Part shown: positions 29,330-40,694 of the stretch, piece after piece
Position numbering within the stretch: the stretch's first letter is position 1
How the letters are laid out: each line of letters starts with the position of its first letter
Assembly: GCF_040802235.1 (NCBI RefSeq)
Contig: NC_133170.1
Span: forward strand, 47,377,501 to 47,441,500
DNA length: 64,000 nucleotides
DNA from: Manis javanica
Taxonomy: Eukaryota > Chordata > Mammalia > Pholidota > Manidae
Direction of reading: 5' to 3'
The notes under the pieces: generated by a model
The model's database searches: none
The model's input: only the letters and a program-made list of their open reading frames with translations
What the model was told of the DNA's origin: nothing
Translations under genes and position numbers: made by a program

Positions 29330-29765
29330 AAGCTAGGTCATGTCATTCCTTTGCTCAAAATCTATGGCTTCTAATCAAAGTGCTGCCTCATCTCCTACCG
29401 CGCTCTGCCTCACTGCTGCTCCTGAGCACACAGCAAACTCCTGCCCCAGACCTCCATACTCCCACCAGGAGCACTTCCTGAGGACACCAGCTGGGCCCCC
29501 TCCCTCCCTTCAGGTCTCTCTAGGTCACCTTAACAGGGAGACCTCCACTACCCCACAGCAAGCAGGAACCTCATGCCCTCCTCTGCTTTACTTTTTTCTA
29601 CATGGCATCACTCTTGATAATACATATTTGTTCAATGTCTCCCCCTTCTCAACCTTGAAATAGCTTTATGGTAACAGGGACTGTTGTCTGCTGTATTGCC
29701 TGCACCTCATCTAGAACAATACCAGTCATGCAGTGGCTCAGTAAGCATTTGCTGAATTAATGTGC
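29330..29765 (+). repeat. L2 LINE 3' fragment
   Basis: It runs from 'tgtcattcctttgctcaaaa' to the typical L2 end near 'agtaagcatttgctgaatta'. It is old and lacks any reading frame of note. Confidence 0.55.
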
Positions 29766-29774
29766 TTCTTAAAT

Positions 29775-29890
29775 CCCCATAACCACCATCTAAGGATGAT
29801 ACTATTATTACTCTCATTTTACAGCTAAGGAGACTGAGGCAGAAAAGCTGAGAAAGAAGAGCCAAGATTGAAATATATGCGTGTTCAGTG
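29775..29890 (-). repeat. MIR SINE fragment
   Basis: The plus strand contains 'attttacagctaaggagact' followed by 'gaggcag', the reverse-orientation MIR core phrase. Confidence 0.5.
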
Positions 29891-30079
29891 AACTACTCCC
29901 GACTTTTGGTGGGTAGGGAGGGAAATCTGGACGTACTCCATCCAGAAAATAACAGTATCTGCTAAGATGGGAAAGACGGGGAACAGGTGAGAGGAGAGCA
30001 TTCATTACTTGCCTTTTTATATCTTTTGAAGATTGAACCTTGTGAATATTGTCTATTCACAAAGTAAATATTCAAAATA

Positions 30080-30540
30080 ATGAAACTCAAATGTCAGCAA
30101 CCCAGATTGTCCTTCAACAGGTGAAAGGTTAGAAACAAATCCTAGTACACACATACCGTGGAGTACCACTCAGCAATAAAAAGGAACGGATGGCTGACTG
30201 GTGCAATGACACGGCTGACTCTCCAGAGAATTGTGCTGAGCAAAAAAAGCCCAATCCGGGTCACGTACTATATGATTCCATTTGTGTTAACACTCGAAAT
30301 GACAAGGCAATAGAAATGAGAACAGATGATTAGTGTTTGTCAGGTTAAGGAGGTGTGACCATAAAAGGCTAACATGAGGGGCCCCTGCAGGGATGAAATG
30401 TTTGGTGTCTCAGCTGTAATACTGTACTATAGTTTTGCACAATGTTAGCACTGGGGAAAAAACTGGATATTTGTATTATATCTTAAAACTGCATGTGAAT
30501 CCATAATTATCTCAAAAAGTTTAACATAAAAATAAAATAT
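30080..30540 (+). repeat. Old L1/HAL1-like fragment
   Basis: Phrases such as 'gtggagtaccactcagcaat' with 'aaaaaggaacggatggct' and 'tatatgattccatttgtg' are typical of old L1 ORF2/3' ends on the sense strand. It ends in an A/T-rich tail. Confidence 0.55.
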
Positions 30541-30609
30541 AAAAGTCTAGGTTAAGAACATCAAGCCAGTGTTGTCAGGAGTACATTATATGGTTCCCTA
30601 GGTGATGAG

Positions 30610-30840
30610 CCAGCCATGTGGAAATCTGGAGAAAGACCTATGATAAGAGAGTTCCAGGCAGGGGGACTAGCAATTGAGGATGACTTAATAGGGGAACAGA
30701 ATTACCATGTTGGAAAAACAGAAAGACCAGTGACACCGGGTTCCAGTGACAGAGGAACAACAGAAAAGATAGGTAAGATGAAGAGGCATGAGCAGATCAT
30801 GTAAGACTTTACAGACCAGCATAAAGATCTTATTTTAAGT
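30610..30840 (+). repeat. Unclassified ancient interspersed repeat
   Basis: It contains the order 'agagttccaggcagggggac', 'catgagcagatcatgtaaga' and 'cttattttaagtgg'. This is the same kind of ancient element as at 62,940-63,430, which it resembles in order and wording. It was translated as a 62-aa chance frame. The family name is not certain (L2-related is possible). Confidence 0.4.
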
Positions 30841-31213
30841 GGTAAATAGGTAGAATCTGGTAATTTGTTTTTTTGTTTTGTTTTTTTTTTAGTAAGGCTG
30901 AAGACAAGAATCCTACTTAGCCAAGGAGACAATAAGGAGCCCTAGGAAACAGTGATCTCAAACAGTATGAAATGAATTATGTAGTACCTGAGACAGGGAA
31001 TCATTAAAATTCAACTTGGACATGGCAACAAGCAAAGCAGAAAGTCAAATGCTAGCCCTGATTGAACTCAGGTTTGTATTTCTGGGGCTAAGAAAAGAGC
31101 ACAGATACTGGAAATACAATGCAATGCGTTTAAAACATTCTAACTGCCTAAAAGTCCACAATGCAATTTAAATAGTATTATTCATAGCTGGCATTTTTAA
31201 CATAGCCATTTAC

Positions 31214-31455
31214 CTCTTTTTTGTCTTTGAACTTATCAATTTCTTTCTTCAGAAGCTCCACTCTTTGAAAGGACTCAAGGTTATTCACACTGTACACAAG
31301 AACAAAGCCATCAGCAAATGAAAAATAATGCTTTGGCAGCTCCACGCCTTCCTGTAGGCCTCTAGTATCATAAAGGTGTAACTGTTCCTTTACTCCCCGA
31401 TCTGTTTCCACTGAGGCCATGTACACATCTTCCAGTGTTTCACAGTCTTCCATTC
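31214..31455 (-). CDS. NKIRAS1: NKIRAS1 coding exon 2 (switch regions)
   Basis: Read on the minus strand, the exon starts after ...cttaatcccag with GA completing a glycine codon and ends at GAG before GTAAAT. It encodes residues 33-112: [20 protein letters not shown], a DTRGL motif (residues 61-65), and [18 protein letters not shown] through KFKDKKE. DTRGL stands where Ras has DTAGQ, so the catalytic Gln61 position is Leu. This loss of the GTPase glutamine is known for kappaB-Ras proteins. The exon is uninterrupted and of expected length. Immediately upstream of it on the coding strand, at 31,487-31,517, a CA/TA microsatellite lies in the intron. Confidence 0.96.
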
Positions 31456-31486
31456 CTGGGATTAAGAAGAAATTACTCTTATACAT

Positions 31487-31517
<31 letters not shown>

Positions 31518-32240
31518 AATAGTGGGTCACTACTTTGTATCCCTGAAACTAATAATGTTATATCAATTACACCTCAATTTAAAAAAAAATTACTTTTTTG
31601 GATAACTACTAAGTTGTTTTTTTCTTGTCCTTTAGAAGCTGGCTTTCTAGTTTCCCTTTTACTACATCCATTTCCCTACTTACTACATGTAAGAATTGTA
31701 TTTTCATTTACTATTTTAAAATGAAAGGCAGTTATAGTAAATGAATATAGAAATAAAAATTTGGCAATGAGATTTACTATTACATACTTTGAAGAAGTAA
31801 CTCTTAACAAGAGTCAAAGAACTCAATACCTAGATTGTAGAATTAAAGGCTGATTTTAAAAGTAGCTTCAACAACTAAATGGCCCCATTTTCTTCTCCTT
31901 CAGAGCCAAGGACAGGACCTGGGGTAAATTTGCTTTCTTTCTGTACAACTTCCATTACTTTCATGGTCTGTTTAAAGACTTCAAAAACTTACATGTCCAG
32001 TCTGGGCCTGAGCACGAAGCCTTAATTCCCAAGTACCTAATGGGCACTTTTATGTGAATGTCCTGCCAAGTACTTCAAACTAACAAAACTTGTGATCTTT
32101 CCTCCCCACACATGTTCCTCCTCCTTGATCACCATCCACCTGGGCAGTTTTCAGAGGTCTCTTTGAAGAAGGAAAGTGTGGGTGAAAGTTAGCATATATC
32201 AGCTACTCTACTGTTAAAACATCTGCTTGGTTATCTTCCC
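31456..32240 (-). other. NKIRAS1 intron, start of large intron
   Basis: Intronic sequence with a (CA)n(TA)n microsatellite at 31,487-31,517. Nothing else is identified. Confidence 0.6.
31487..31517. repeat. (CA)n/(TA)n microsatellite
   Basis: Alternating AC run passing directly into AT run, about 30 bases, just upstream of NKIRAS1 coding exon 2. Confidence 0.85.
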
Positions 32241-32555
32241 CTGAACTACTGCAATAGATCAGTAAACACCTGGTAAACACCTCATATTCTTTCCAGACTC
32301 TACTGCAATACCAATTTTGTGTATCCTCTTCTGATAATCCCCTTCCCTCTTTTCTACTCTTTCTGTGCCTAGTACTTAACAATTAAAATCTTTCTATATT
32401 TATCTCTCCCCTCCAAAGCTGAAATGTAAACTCCTTGAAAAACGAGCATTGTAGCTTATCTGTCTTCTAGCAATGACCACTAAAAATTGACTGACACACA
32501 TAAGAAGTCCTTAACAAATGTTTGCTGAATGAATGAATGAGCTAATAACTGCCCC
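32240..32555 (+). repeat. L2 LINE 3' fragment
   Basis: The L2 3' phrase order is preserved: 'ctgtgcctagtacttaacaa', 'gtaaactccttgaaaaacga', then 'tttgctgaatgaatgaatga'. Confidence 0.6.
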
Positions 32556-34300
32556 AACTTCAGTGATCTTCTTGTCTGAGTGATCCTTTTAAAATACATT
32601 TTACTCTTCTCCATTTTTGCAGGTTTGTCTCCAACTAGTCTATAACTTCCTTGAGAGAAACAAACCACTCTGTGTCCACAGCAAGTACTCAATAATCATT
32701 TGTTGATAAGGGGGTTAATGGAAGAAAATTAACACTGAATTTTAATAAATAGTGAGAGGCATGATAAGACAGGTATGGTATGGCCCCAGTAACCATATTC
32801 ATATTTAAATATAAGCTATATCCAGTACATTCATATGGATAATATCCTATACCATAAAACAAACTATATTAATAGGTCTCTGAAAACTTACTAGAGTTTT
32901 CCTAAACAACCTAAATACTGTAGAAATATTTGTTAAAGGTGCCTTATAGAAATGTCTATAAATATTAAGTCTCCATAAAGTACTAGATTAAAAGGGATAA
33001 TCATGTAATGATAAATAGACTGGATCACAAGAAACCAAAAATTTACTTTCATCAGCATAATTCTTTACATTAAGGAATTCAGTGTTTAGTAGGGGAAAAT
33101 TATTCATAGATTTGACTATGGTATCATTCTGTCACAAATTAAGCTACCTTAAGGAAACTTAAAGGCTATTAAAATAAGATACTAACTTACTGGGCTTTGA
33201 ATGTAAAGGCAAAAACTACCAAGACTTTTGTCCTGGTGGATGTTTTATCTACCCAAAGCCAGTCTGGTTCTCCTCCTCCCCTTACTAACTTAGAACTTTT
33301 GAGATGTTCGTTACTCCATAAAACAACTGGAGTCGTGCCTCTTCCATCAGCCCCCTAGCTCTCCTCTCCCACTTCATGCTGCTGGGCTGCTACCCCTCCC
33401 TCAGGCCAACAGAAGATGCGGGGTGCAAACTCTGCAGAGGGTAAGAGGGAATCCTAGACAGAGGGATACAGGGTATGGGTTCCATGGTGAAAATGGGGCA
33501 ATTTAGTGACATGTTCCTTCTGCTCCCAAAACTTTAGCAGGCAGGCCTTTATCCTCCAGACAGAGGAATCTGGGGAATCTGGCAAGTGAAAAATGAAAAA
33601 TCCTAAATATGCTAACATCTAGGGTTCCTCAACAAATGCCCAACCTAAGTCACATTATAGTGAAGCTCAAAGTCATGAATCCTATCCACATGCTTACAGC
33701 TTTCAATTAACTTTTAGTTCTCCACTCTTAATTACCAGATATCTGACAACCAATAATTACCAAGATACCTGAGGAAAAGAGACCAAAAAATCAGAAAAGA
33801 TCACCTTTGAGGAAAAAAAATACACAAAGAAAACAAAAACTACCCAATATTATATTCAGAGATAAGATAGTGCATCCATGAGGTAAAAACATACTAAGAA
33901 GTGAAAACCCAATAGAAGGGTTGGAAAATTAAAGATGAAAAAACTCCCAAATAGTGGAAAATACTGAGAGATGGAAAACAAGAGAGTAAAGATTTAAAAA
34001 ACGAAATTAGAGGACTAGTCCAGAAGGTCTAGCATTCAAAAGGAAGTTCCAGAAAGAGAGAACATAAAGGTAGGAAACATCAACAAAATAATTCAGAACC
34101 AAAGAACATACGTTTCCATCACTGAACAAGTCCACTGAGTGCCCTGGACAAAATGACTAACTCTGTGATACACCACTGTGAAATTTCAGAGCACTGGGAA
34201 CAAAGAAGAGACTCCAAGAGCTTCCACAAAGTATCAAGAATCATAATGGCTCCCAGCTTCTAAAAGCAACAATAGAAGAACATAATAGAATTTGATAAAT
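32555..34300 (-). other. NKIRAS1 intron, nothing clear
   Basis: A/T-rich intronic DNA. Parts from about 33,770 may belong to the L1/HAL1 fossil that follows, but I cannot align them by eye. Confidence 0.4.
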
Positions 34301-35035
34301 GATAACACTCATCCTCTATGAACCAGCAACTTCACTCCTAGATACATACCTCAGAACTTGTCCACATAATTACTGGACAAATGTGTAAGACTGTTTGCAG
34401 CAGCATTATTTCTAATAGCCCCAAACTGGAAACAACCCAAATGTGCATTAAGACATTAAGACAGAAGAGACAAATAAAATGAAGTATATTTTCATTTTAT
34501 GAAGGAAATGAAAATTAAACCACAGCTACCTATCAAGAATCCTACAAAGATAAGATTGAAAGAAGCCAGACACTGAAGAATTTATACAGTATGATTCCAT
34601 TGATATAAGGTAACAGACAAGAAATAAACTATATTATTTAGTGATTCATACATAGGTGACAAAACTACAAAGCAAAAAGGGGTTAATTAAAGCAAAAGTC
34701 AAGGGAAGGGTTGAGCTGTGACTGGAGAGAACATGGGGAGCTACTAGAGTGCCTTCAATGTTCTATTTTTTTTACCTGTATGGAGAATACACAAAGATTT
34801 GTTTTATAATTATTCATTAAATCATACATCCATTTTATGTTTTATGTACTTTTCTATATATATGATGCATTTTACAATAAAAGGAGCAAGACAATGGAGC
34901 AGTGCTTTCAAAATGCTGAGGAATTATTTTTGATCTAGAATTCTATACCCATCAAAATTATAATTCAACTGTGAAAAATATATTTTCAAACACGTGAAGG
35001 CTCAAGAAATGTATCATGTACATTTTCTCAGAAAA
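34300..35035 (+). repeat. Old L1/HAL1-type fragments
   Basis: The phrases 'aaactggaaacaacccaaat' and 'tacagtatgattccattgat' are ORF2/3' type. Farther on, 'gatctagaattctataccca' is the decayed ORF1 C-terminal phrase of L1/HAL1. At least two pieces in sense orientation are implied because ORF1-type sequence follows 3'-type sequence. Confidence 0.5.
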
Positions 35036-37011
35036 GTATTTGAGGAGGTCCTCCATCAAAATTAACATGTAATCATAAGAAGAGGAATGTATTGGATCCA
35101 GGAAGAGAGTCTAACAAGAGTGTAAAGGGAATCACAGGGACAATAGTAAATGTCTCTATTCAGAAGCCCCATAATTACTATTATGCACCAGGCACAGAGG
35201 GCATTTTGAGGGTTGTCATTACCTGATACTCCATCTCGCTCTAAACTTTTCAACCCAAAAAAGTACTAGATGATGTGCTTCACCAAAAGAAGGTGATAAA
35301 TCAAAAGAAGATGACAAGAAATCTAGGAAACAGAAAAATCAAACCCTGGGAGAAAGAGAAAGGGAAGTTCCATAGTGATAGCTGTGCAACAGGCCTGTAC
35401 AAGAGGAATGAGAGGTCCTAGAAGGATATCTCTAAGAAAAAAAAAGATGATCTGACACAGCCGACCTTGTGGAAAACTGAGAAACATCTGGATGTGTGGA
35501 AGAATTATCAAAAGGTATTAACAAAACTAAAGTAACAAAACAAATATTTGGCCTCCATAAAACAGAAAGAAAAGAAATAACAGTAGACAATACTGGTAAT
35601 ATTCATAAACATCACTGGGTAAGGCCACCCATGCAAGATAGATCAATGAGATTTTAATGTAATAGAGCAGCAAAAGTTCACTGATGGAGTCTCAGATTCC
35701 ACACTGCATTGGCCTTTAAGTAACCATCACTTGTTGAGTTGTACTGAAATACCAAAGAGGAATACCCACAATTACCTGGAAAGTCTACTAAAATACTCCT
35801 CCTACCTTTTCTAACTACATATCTGTGTGAAGCCAGATTTCCTTCACATATTTCAACTAGAACAACATATCAGAACAGATGTATAATCCAGCTGCCTTCT
35901 ACTAAGCTGGATATTAGATTTTCAAAAATGTAAATCAACGCTCATCTTCTCACTAAAATATTATTTTTAAATAATGTGAAAATATTATTTTTAATACAAA
36001 TGTTACCTTAGATGTAATTTTATTATTTTAATTAATATTTTTTTTATTTCTCAGTTTTAATTTCTAATCCAGTAAAAGTATCAAAAGAGTGAGCCTACAT
36101 AAACAAAAGCTGTTTGGGGTTTTAAAAGAGTAAAGGGATTATTTCTCCCCCATGCATAATTTCTTTAGAATCTGGAGGTAAAAAATTAAGAACCAATAGT
36201 TAGCATGCATGTATGACAGGAGGAACTGTGAAATCAAAAAGTTGGAGACCTGCTGGCACAAGTATCATAATAAAAAACAGATATGGATTTAACCAAAATT
36301 ATTAAATATTATTTTGGGCAGGTGGAAAAGAAGCAGAGCTCATCAAAATGGTTAATAAAAAGACTGAAATGTGCTCTAAGCTACTTGCCAGAGGTAAATA
36401 CGTCAAAGACCTACAATTCTACTTTTCTAACAAACCTCATTTCATTCTAACCTGCCAGAGATGCTATTTTCTTCACCTCTGTTTCTCACTAGGCACACAG
36501 TATTACACAGCATGTACTTAGTAATTACGTAACACAATGAATGAATGAATGATAATCCAATTCACAAAATTAGGTCATACTGCAGCAAACAGCTGTTTCT
36601 TCCATTTTTAAAGTCTATACTGCATTACTGCAGAGTCATGTTTGAAATAAGAATGAGAAATCATTCACTGTATTTTTAAGTCAGTGATTCTATGACTGAG
36701 ACCACTATTCAGTATCTAAAAACATAGGAAACCATATATACAAAGGATATAAATATACATATAAAATTTATATTTGTTTTCTTATTTGCTATAACTTTCA
36801 GCAAGCACGTTTGACTTTCAATAACAAGGATTTTGTTTTTCTCTCCCCTATTTTCCCCCACCGCAGTCTGTTGACTACTGTGACCCTTTTGGTCCCTCTG
36901 GATTACATCTCACTTCCATGCACCATCACCCACCTTTAGGTCAGCACAACCAACACAACAGACCCCTAGCAATTCCCAGGGCCTCCAGAGAACAGGGAAA
37001 AATAATCTCAC
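35036..37011 (-). other. NKIRAS1 intron, nothing clear
   Basis: A/T-rich intron up to the donor of coding exon 1. A short (GAAT)n run occurs near 36,538-36,551. No other feature is supported. Confidence 0.5.
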
Positions 37012-37105
37012 CAATAGTATGATTCCCATAAAGGAGCTGCTCCAAAATTGCTGTTTTCCCCACAGATAACAAGCCACAAACCACAACTTTGCAGCCCTTT
37101 CCCAT
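37012..37105 (-). CDS. NKIRAS1: NKIRAS1 coding exon 1 (start, P-loop)
   Basis: kappaB-Ras1 is a small atypical Ras-like protein that binds the IkappaB-p65/p50 complex, slows IkappaB degradation and also restrains Ral signalling. This exon begins with ATG at 37,105-37,103 and encodes [18 protein letters not shown] and on to GNHTI, plus the first base of a glycine codon before the donor GTGAGA. The P-loop is GLLSVGKT (residues 11-18). The Ras Gly12 position is leucine, as is typical of this subfamily. An in-frame ATG upstream (encoding MISWEK) lies across the acceptor (ttttcacag, exon starting at 37,122), so the MGKGC start is chosen. Bases 37,106-37,122 are 5'UTR in the same exon. Confidence 0.96.
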
Positions 37106-37122
37106 CTTCTCCCAGGATATCA

Positions 37123-37940
37123 CTGTGAAAAGAACAGAAGATCTTTAAAATTGTATACTCTCAAACTTTATCCTTTTTCTATGTTTAAATCTCATCAGTA
37201 ATACTTAAACTAGTGGGAAATTTCAAATATAATACAGAGTAAGGCCTCTCTTCCCGAGCCCCATTCCTAGACTCCCATTGTCCCCTTAGAGTGTTACCAG
37301 TTTCTTATATAACTTTAGGGAGATAATCTAGATAAATGTAAAAATACATGTAGATAAAAATAGATGTTTGTTTTCAAAAAGAAACATTTTATATAAAGAC
37401 TTTCAATATGAATTAAGTCTGTAGGAATCTTAATTGAATCCTAGATGAAATCAGTCTTTGAAAGAGACTGCCTGTTCATCAAAATTTACCTGGAAAAAGT
37501 AACGTTTAAGTAAAAATTTAAGAAGGTATGAAATTAAAAATTTGGATAAACAATGGACACAGTTTTTTAAAGAAACATTAATGCTATTAATGCTACTGCT
37601 AGTCTTAGGGGCATGAGAAATGGGATTCTGATAGTCCCACAGGCTCTTTTAGTCATACTTTGAGTCATACTTCTTAGTGCTAGAGAAATTGCTCAGGCAA
37701 AACTAGAAAGAAAAGGAAAATTCATCTCTCCCAGTTCCCTAACAAATCCAAGGAAGAGCAAGATCAGGTAAAATTTTCTTCAGTTTTCCTCAAAGCTGTT
37801 ATTTTCCAGAAGGCAGGGTACCAGAACCAGCCAAGGCAGAAAGGGAAAGGCGGCTCATTAAATACAGCAGAATAACTTGGTAAGAGAATTTCATTTTACA
37901 CATTGCGTGCGTGCGTGCGTGTGTGTGTGTGTCTTTATCC
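37123..37940 (-). other. NKIRAS1 5'UTR intron, with (GCGT)n/(GT)n microsatellite
   Basis: Intronic sequence upstream of coding exon 1 on the minus strand. At 37,904-37,932 a GCGT run passes into GT repeats; the CpGs are kept in the repeat. Confidence 0.5.
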
Positions 37941-37944
37941 CTTT

Positions 37945-38410
37945 CACCTATTTCACCCACCCACCCCATGGTAACCACCAGTTCCCTCTCAGTGTCTGTA
38001 AGTCTATTTGTTGATTTTGTTCTGTTCTGAGGTTCCACATATAAATGAAATCATATGGAATCTCTCTTTTTCTGCCTGACTTATTCATTTAGCATAATAT
38101 TCTCAGCTCCATCCATGTTGTTACAAATGACAAGATTTCTTTCTTTCTCACGGCTGAATAATATTCCAGTGTATATATGTACCACATCTTCTTTATCCAT
38201 TTATCTATTGACAGATACTTTGGTTGCTTCCATATCTTGGCTATTGTAAATAATGTGGCAATAAACATAGGAGTGCATATATCTTTTCAAATCAGTGATT
38301 TTGTTAAGTTCGTTGGGTAAATTCCCAGAAGTGGAATTGTTGGGTCATATGGTATCTCTATTTTTAGTTTTTTTGAGGAACCTCCAAACTGTGATTTCCA
38401 CATTGTCTTT
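37945..38410 (-). mobile_element. Older L1 3' fragment (antisense)
   Basis: The plus strand reads the complement of L1 ORF2 end and 3'UTR, with 'ctccatccatgttgttacaa' and 'tggttgcttccatatcttgg' plus 'tattgtaaataatgtgg'. It is more divergent than the 38.8-42.2 kb copy and has no visible poly-T end. It is 5'-truncated and inactive. Confidence 0.75.
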
Positions 38411-38774
38411 TGCCATCTCTTACCACCTCATTTCCCCTAATTCTCTTCTTACCTAGAATGTAGAATATTGAATAACTCTAAGAGGGATGCCAAAGGCTTG
38501 AAATCAAAGAACAACAACAAGAATATTCAAATAAGCATTCATGTAAAAGGGATGTTGGTAACTTTTCTGAGTATGCATGTGTGTTGTACATGATGATTTT
38601 TCTTACCTACATCAACATTAACCAATAAATGAACTTTTCGTAAGTTGTCTCTATTTTCTAAAGTCTGCAGTTTTTTTATGATGCAAATTAGCCACAACAC
38701 TAACCACTGACAGGAAAAACTTTAATGCTACCACTATTACAGCACAGTAATAGCAGCACTCATTTCCAGAGCAG

Positions 38775-38787
38775 CACACTACATCTT
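38775..38787 (+). repeat. Target-site duplication, left copy
   Basis: CACACTACATCTT, directly before the poly-T (L1 poly-A) end. Identical to the copy at 42,210-42,222. Confidence 0.9.
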
Positions 38788-39125
38788 TTTTTTTTTGGTA
38801 TCATTAATCTACAATTACATGAAGAACATTATGTTTACTAGGCTCCCCCCTTCACCAAGTCCCCCCAACATACCCCTTCACAGTCACTGTCCATCAGCAT
38901 AGTAAGATGCTGTAAAATCACTACTTGTCTTCTCTGTGTTGCACAGCCCTCCCCGTGCCCCCCCCCAACTATGCATGCTAATCGTAATGCCCCCTTTCTT
39001 TTTCCCCACCCTTATCCCTCCCTTCCCATCCATCCTCTCCAGTCCCTTTCCCTTTGGTAACTGTTAGTTCATTCTTGGGTTCTGTGATTCTGCTGCTGTT
39101 TTGTTCCTTCAGTTTTCCTTTGTTC

Positions 39126-39995
39126 TTATACTCCACATATGAGTGAAATAATTTGGTACTTGTCTTTCTCCGCCTGGCTCATTTCACTGAGCATAATACC
39201 CTCTAGCTCCATCCATGTTGTTGCAAATGGTAGGATCTGTTTTTTTCTTATGGCTGCATAATATTCCATTGTGTATATGAACCACATCTTTATCCATTCA
39301 TCTACTGATGGACATTTAGGTTGCTTCCATATCTTGGCTATTGTAAATAGTGCAGTGATAAACATAGGGGTGCATCTGTCTTTTTCAAACTGGAGTGCTG
39401 CATTCTTAGGGTAAATTCCTAGAAGTGGAATTCTTGGGTCAAATGATATTTCTATTTTGGGCATTCTGAGGAACCTCCATACTGCTTTCCACAATGGTTG
39501 AACTAATTTACATTCCCACCAGCAGTGTAGGAGGATTCCCCTTTCTCCACAACCTCCCCAACATTTGTTGTTGTTTGTCTTTTCAATGATGGTGGTCCTT
39601 ACTGGTGTGAGGTGATATCTCACTGTGGTTTTAATTTGCATTTCTCTAATAATTAGCGATGTGGAGCATCTTTTCATGTGCCTGTTGGCCATCTGGATTT
39701 CTTCTTTAGAGAACTGTCTATGCAGCTCCTCTGCCCATTTTTTAATTGGATTATTTACTTTTTGTTTGTTGCAGTGTGTGAGCTCTTTATATATTTTGGA
39801 TGTCAATCCTTTATCAGATCTGTCATTTATGAATATATTCTCCCATACTGTAGGATACCTTTTTGTTCTATTGATGGTGTCCTTTGCTGTACAGAAGCTT
39901 TTCAGCTTGATATAGCCCCCCTTGTTCATTTTTGCCTTTGTTTCCCTTGCCTGGGGAGATATGTTCATGAAGAAGTCACTCATGTTAATGTCCAT
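39126..39995 (-). pseudogene. L1 ORF2 remnant, C-terminal domain
   Basis: Open frame of 289 codons covering the ORF2 C-terminus. It includes the cysteine-rich motif [18 protein letters not shown] and the conserved end [17 protein letters not shown]...[11 protein letters not shown]. The motif retains its cysteines and histidine. It ends about 340 bases from the poly-A end, as expected for an L1 with a short 3'UTR. Confidence 0.9.
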
Positions 39996-40295
39996 GAGAT
40001 TTTTGCCTATGTTTTTTTTCTAAGAGTTTTATGGTTTCATGACTTACATTCAGGTCTTTGATCTATTTTGAATTTACTTTTGTGTATGGGGTTAGACAGT
40101 GATTCAATTTCATTCTCTTACATGTAGCTGTCCAGTTTTGCCAGCACCATACGTTGAAGAGACTGTCATTTCCCCATTGTATGTCCATGGCTCCTTTATC
40201 AAATATTAATTGGCCATATATGTTTGGGTTAATGTTTGGAGTCTCTATTCTGTTCCACTGGTCTGTGGCTCTGTTCTTAAACCAAATGGTCTTGA

Positions 40296-40616
40296 TTACT
40301 GTGGCTTTGTAGTAGAGGTTGAAGTTGGGAAGCGAGATCCCCCCACTTTATTCTTCCTTCTCAGGATTGCTTTGGCTATTCGGGGTCTTAGGCGGTTCCA
40401 TATGAATTTGTGAACTATTTGTTCCAGTTCTTTGAAGAATGCTGTTGGTAATTTGATAGGGATTGCATCAAATCTGTATATTGCTTTGGGCAGGATGGCC
40501 ATTTTGACGATATTAATTCTTCCTAGCCAGGAGCACGGGATGAATTTCCATTTGTTAGTGACCTCTTTAATTTCTCTTAAGAGTGTCATGTAGTTTTCAG
40601 GGTATAGGTCTTTCAT
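40296..40616 (-). pseudogene. L1 ORF2 remnant, post-RT segment
   Basis: It encodes [20 protein letters not shown] and on to [21 protein letters not shown], the segment just after the RT domain of ORF2, in a frame separate from its neighbours. A frameshift or stop lies on each side. Confidence 0.85.
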
Positions 40617-40694
40617 TTCCTTGGTTAGGTTTATTCCTAGGTATTTTATTCTTTTTGATGCTCTTGTGAGTGGAATTGTTTTCCTGATTTCTCA

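Noticed and set aside
36941-37123. Upstream in-frame ATG (MISWEK...) as the NKIRAS1 start
   Set aside because: That ATG straddles the splice acceptor at 37,123-37,124 and would not be in the spliced mRNA as read; MGKGC is the family N-terminus.
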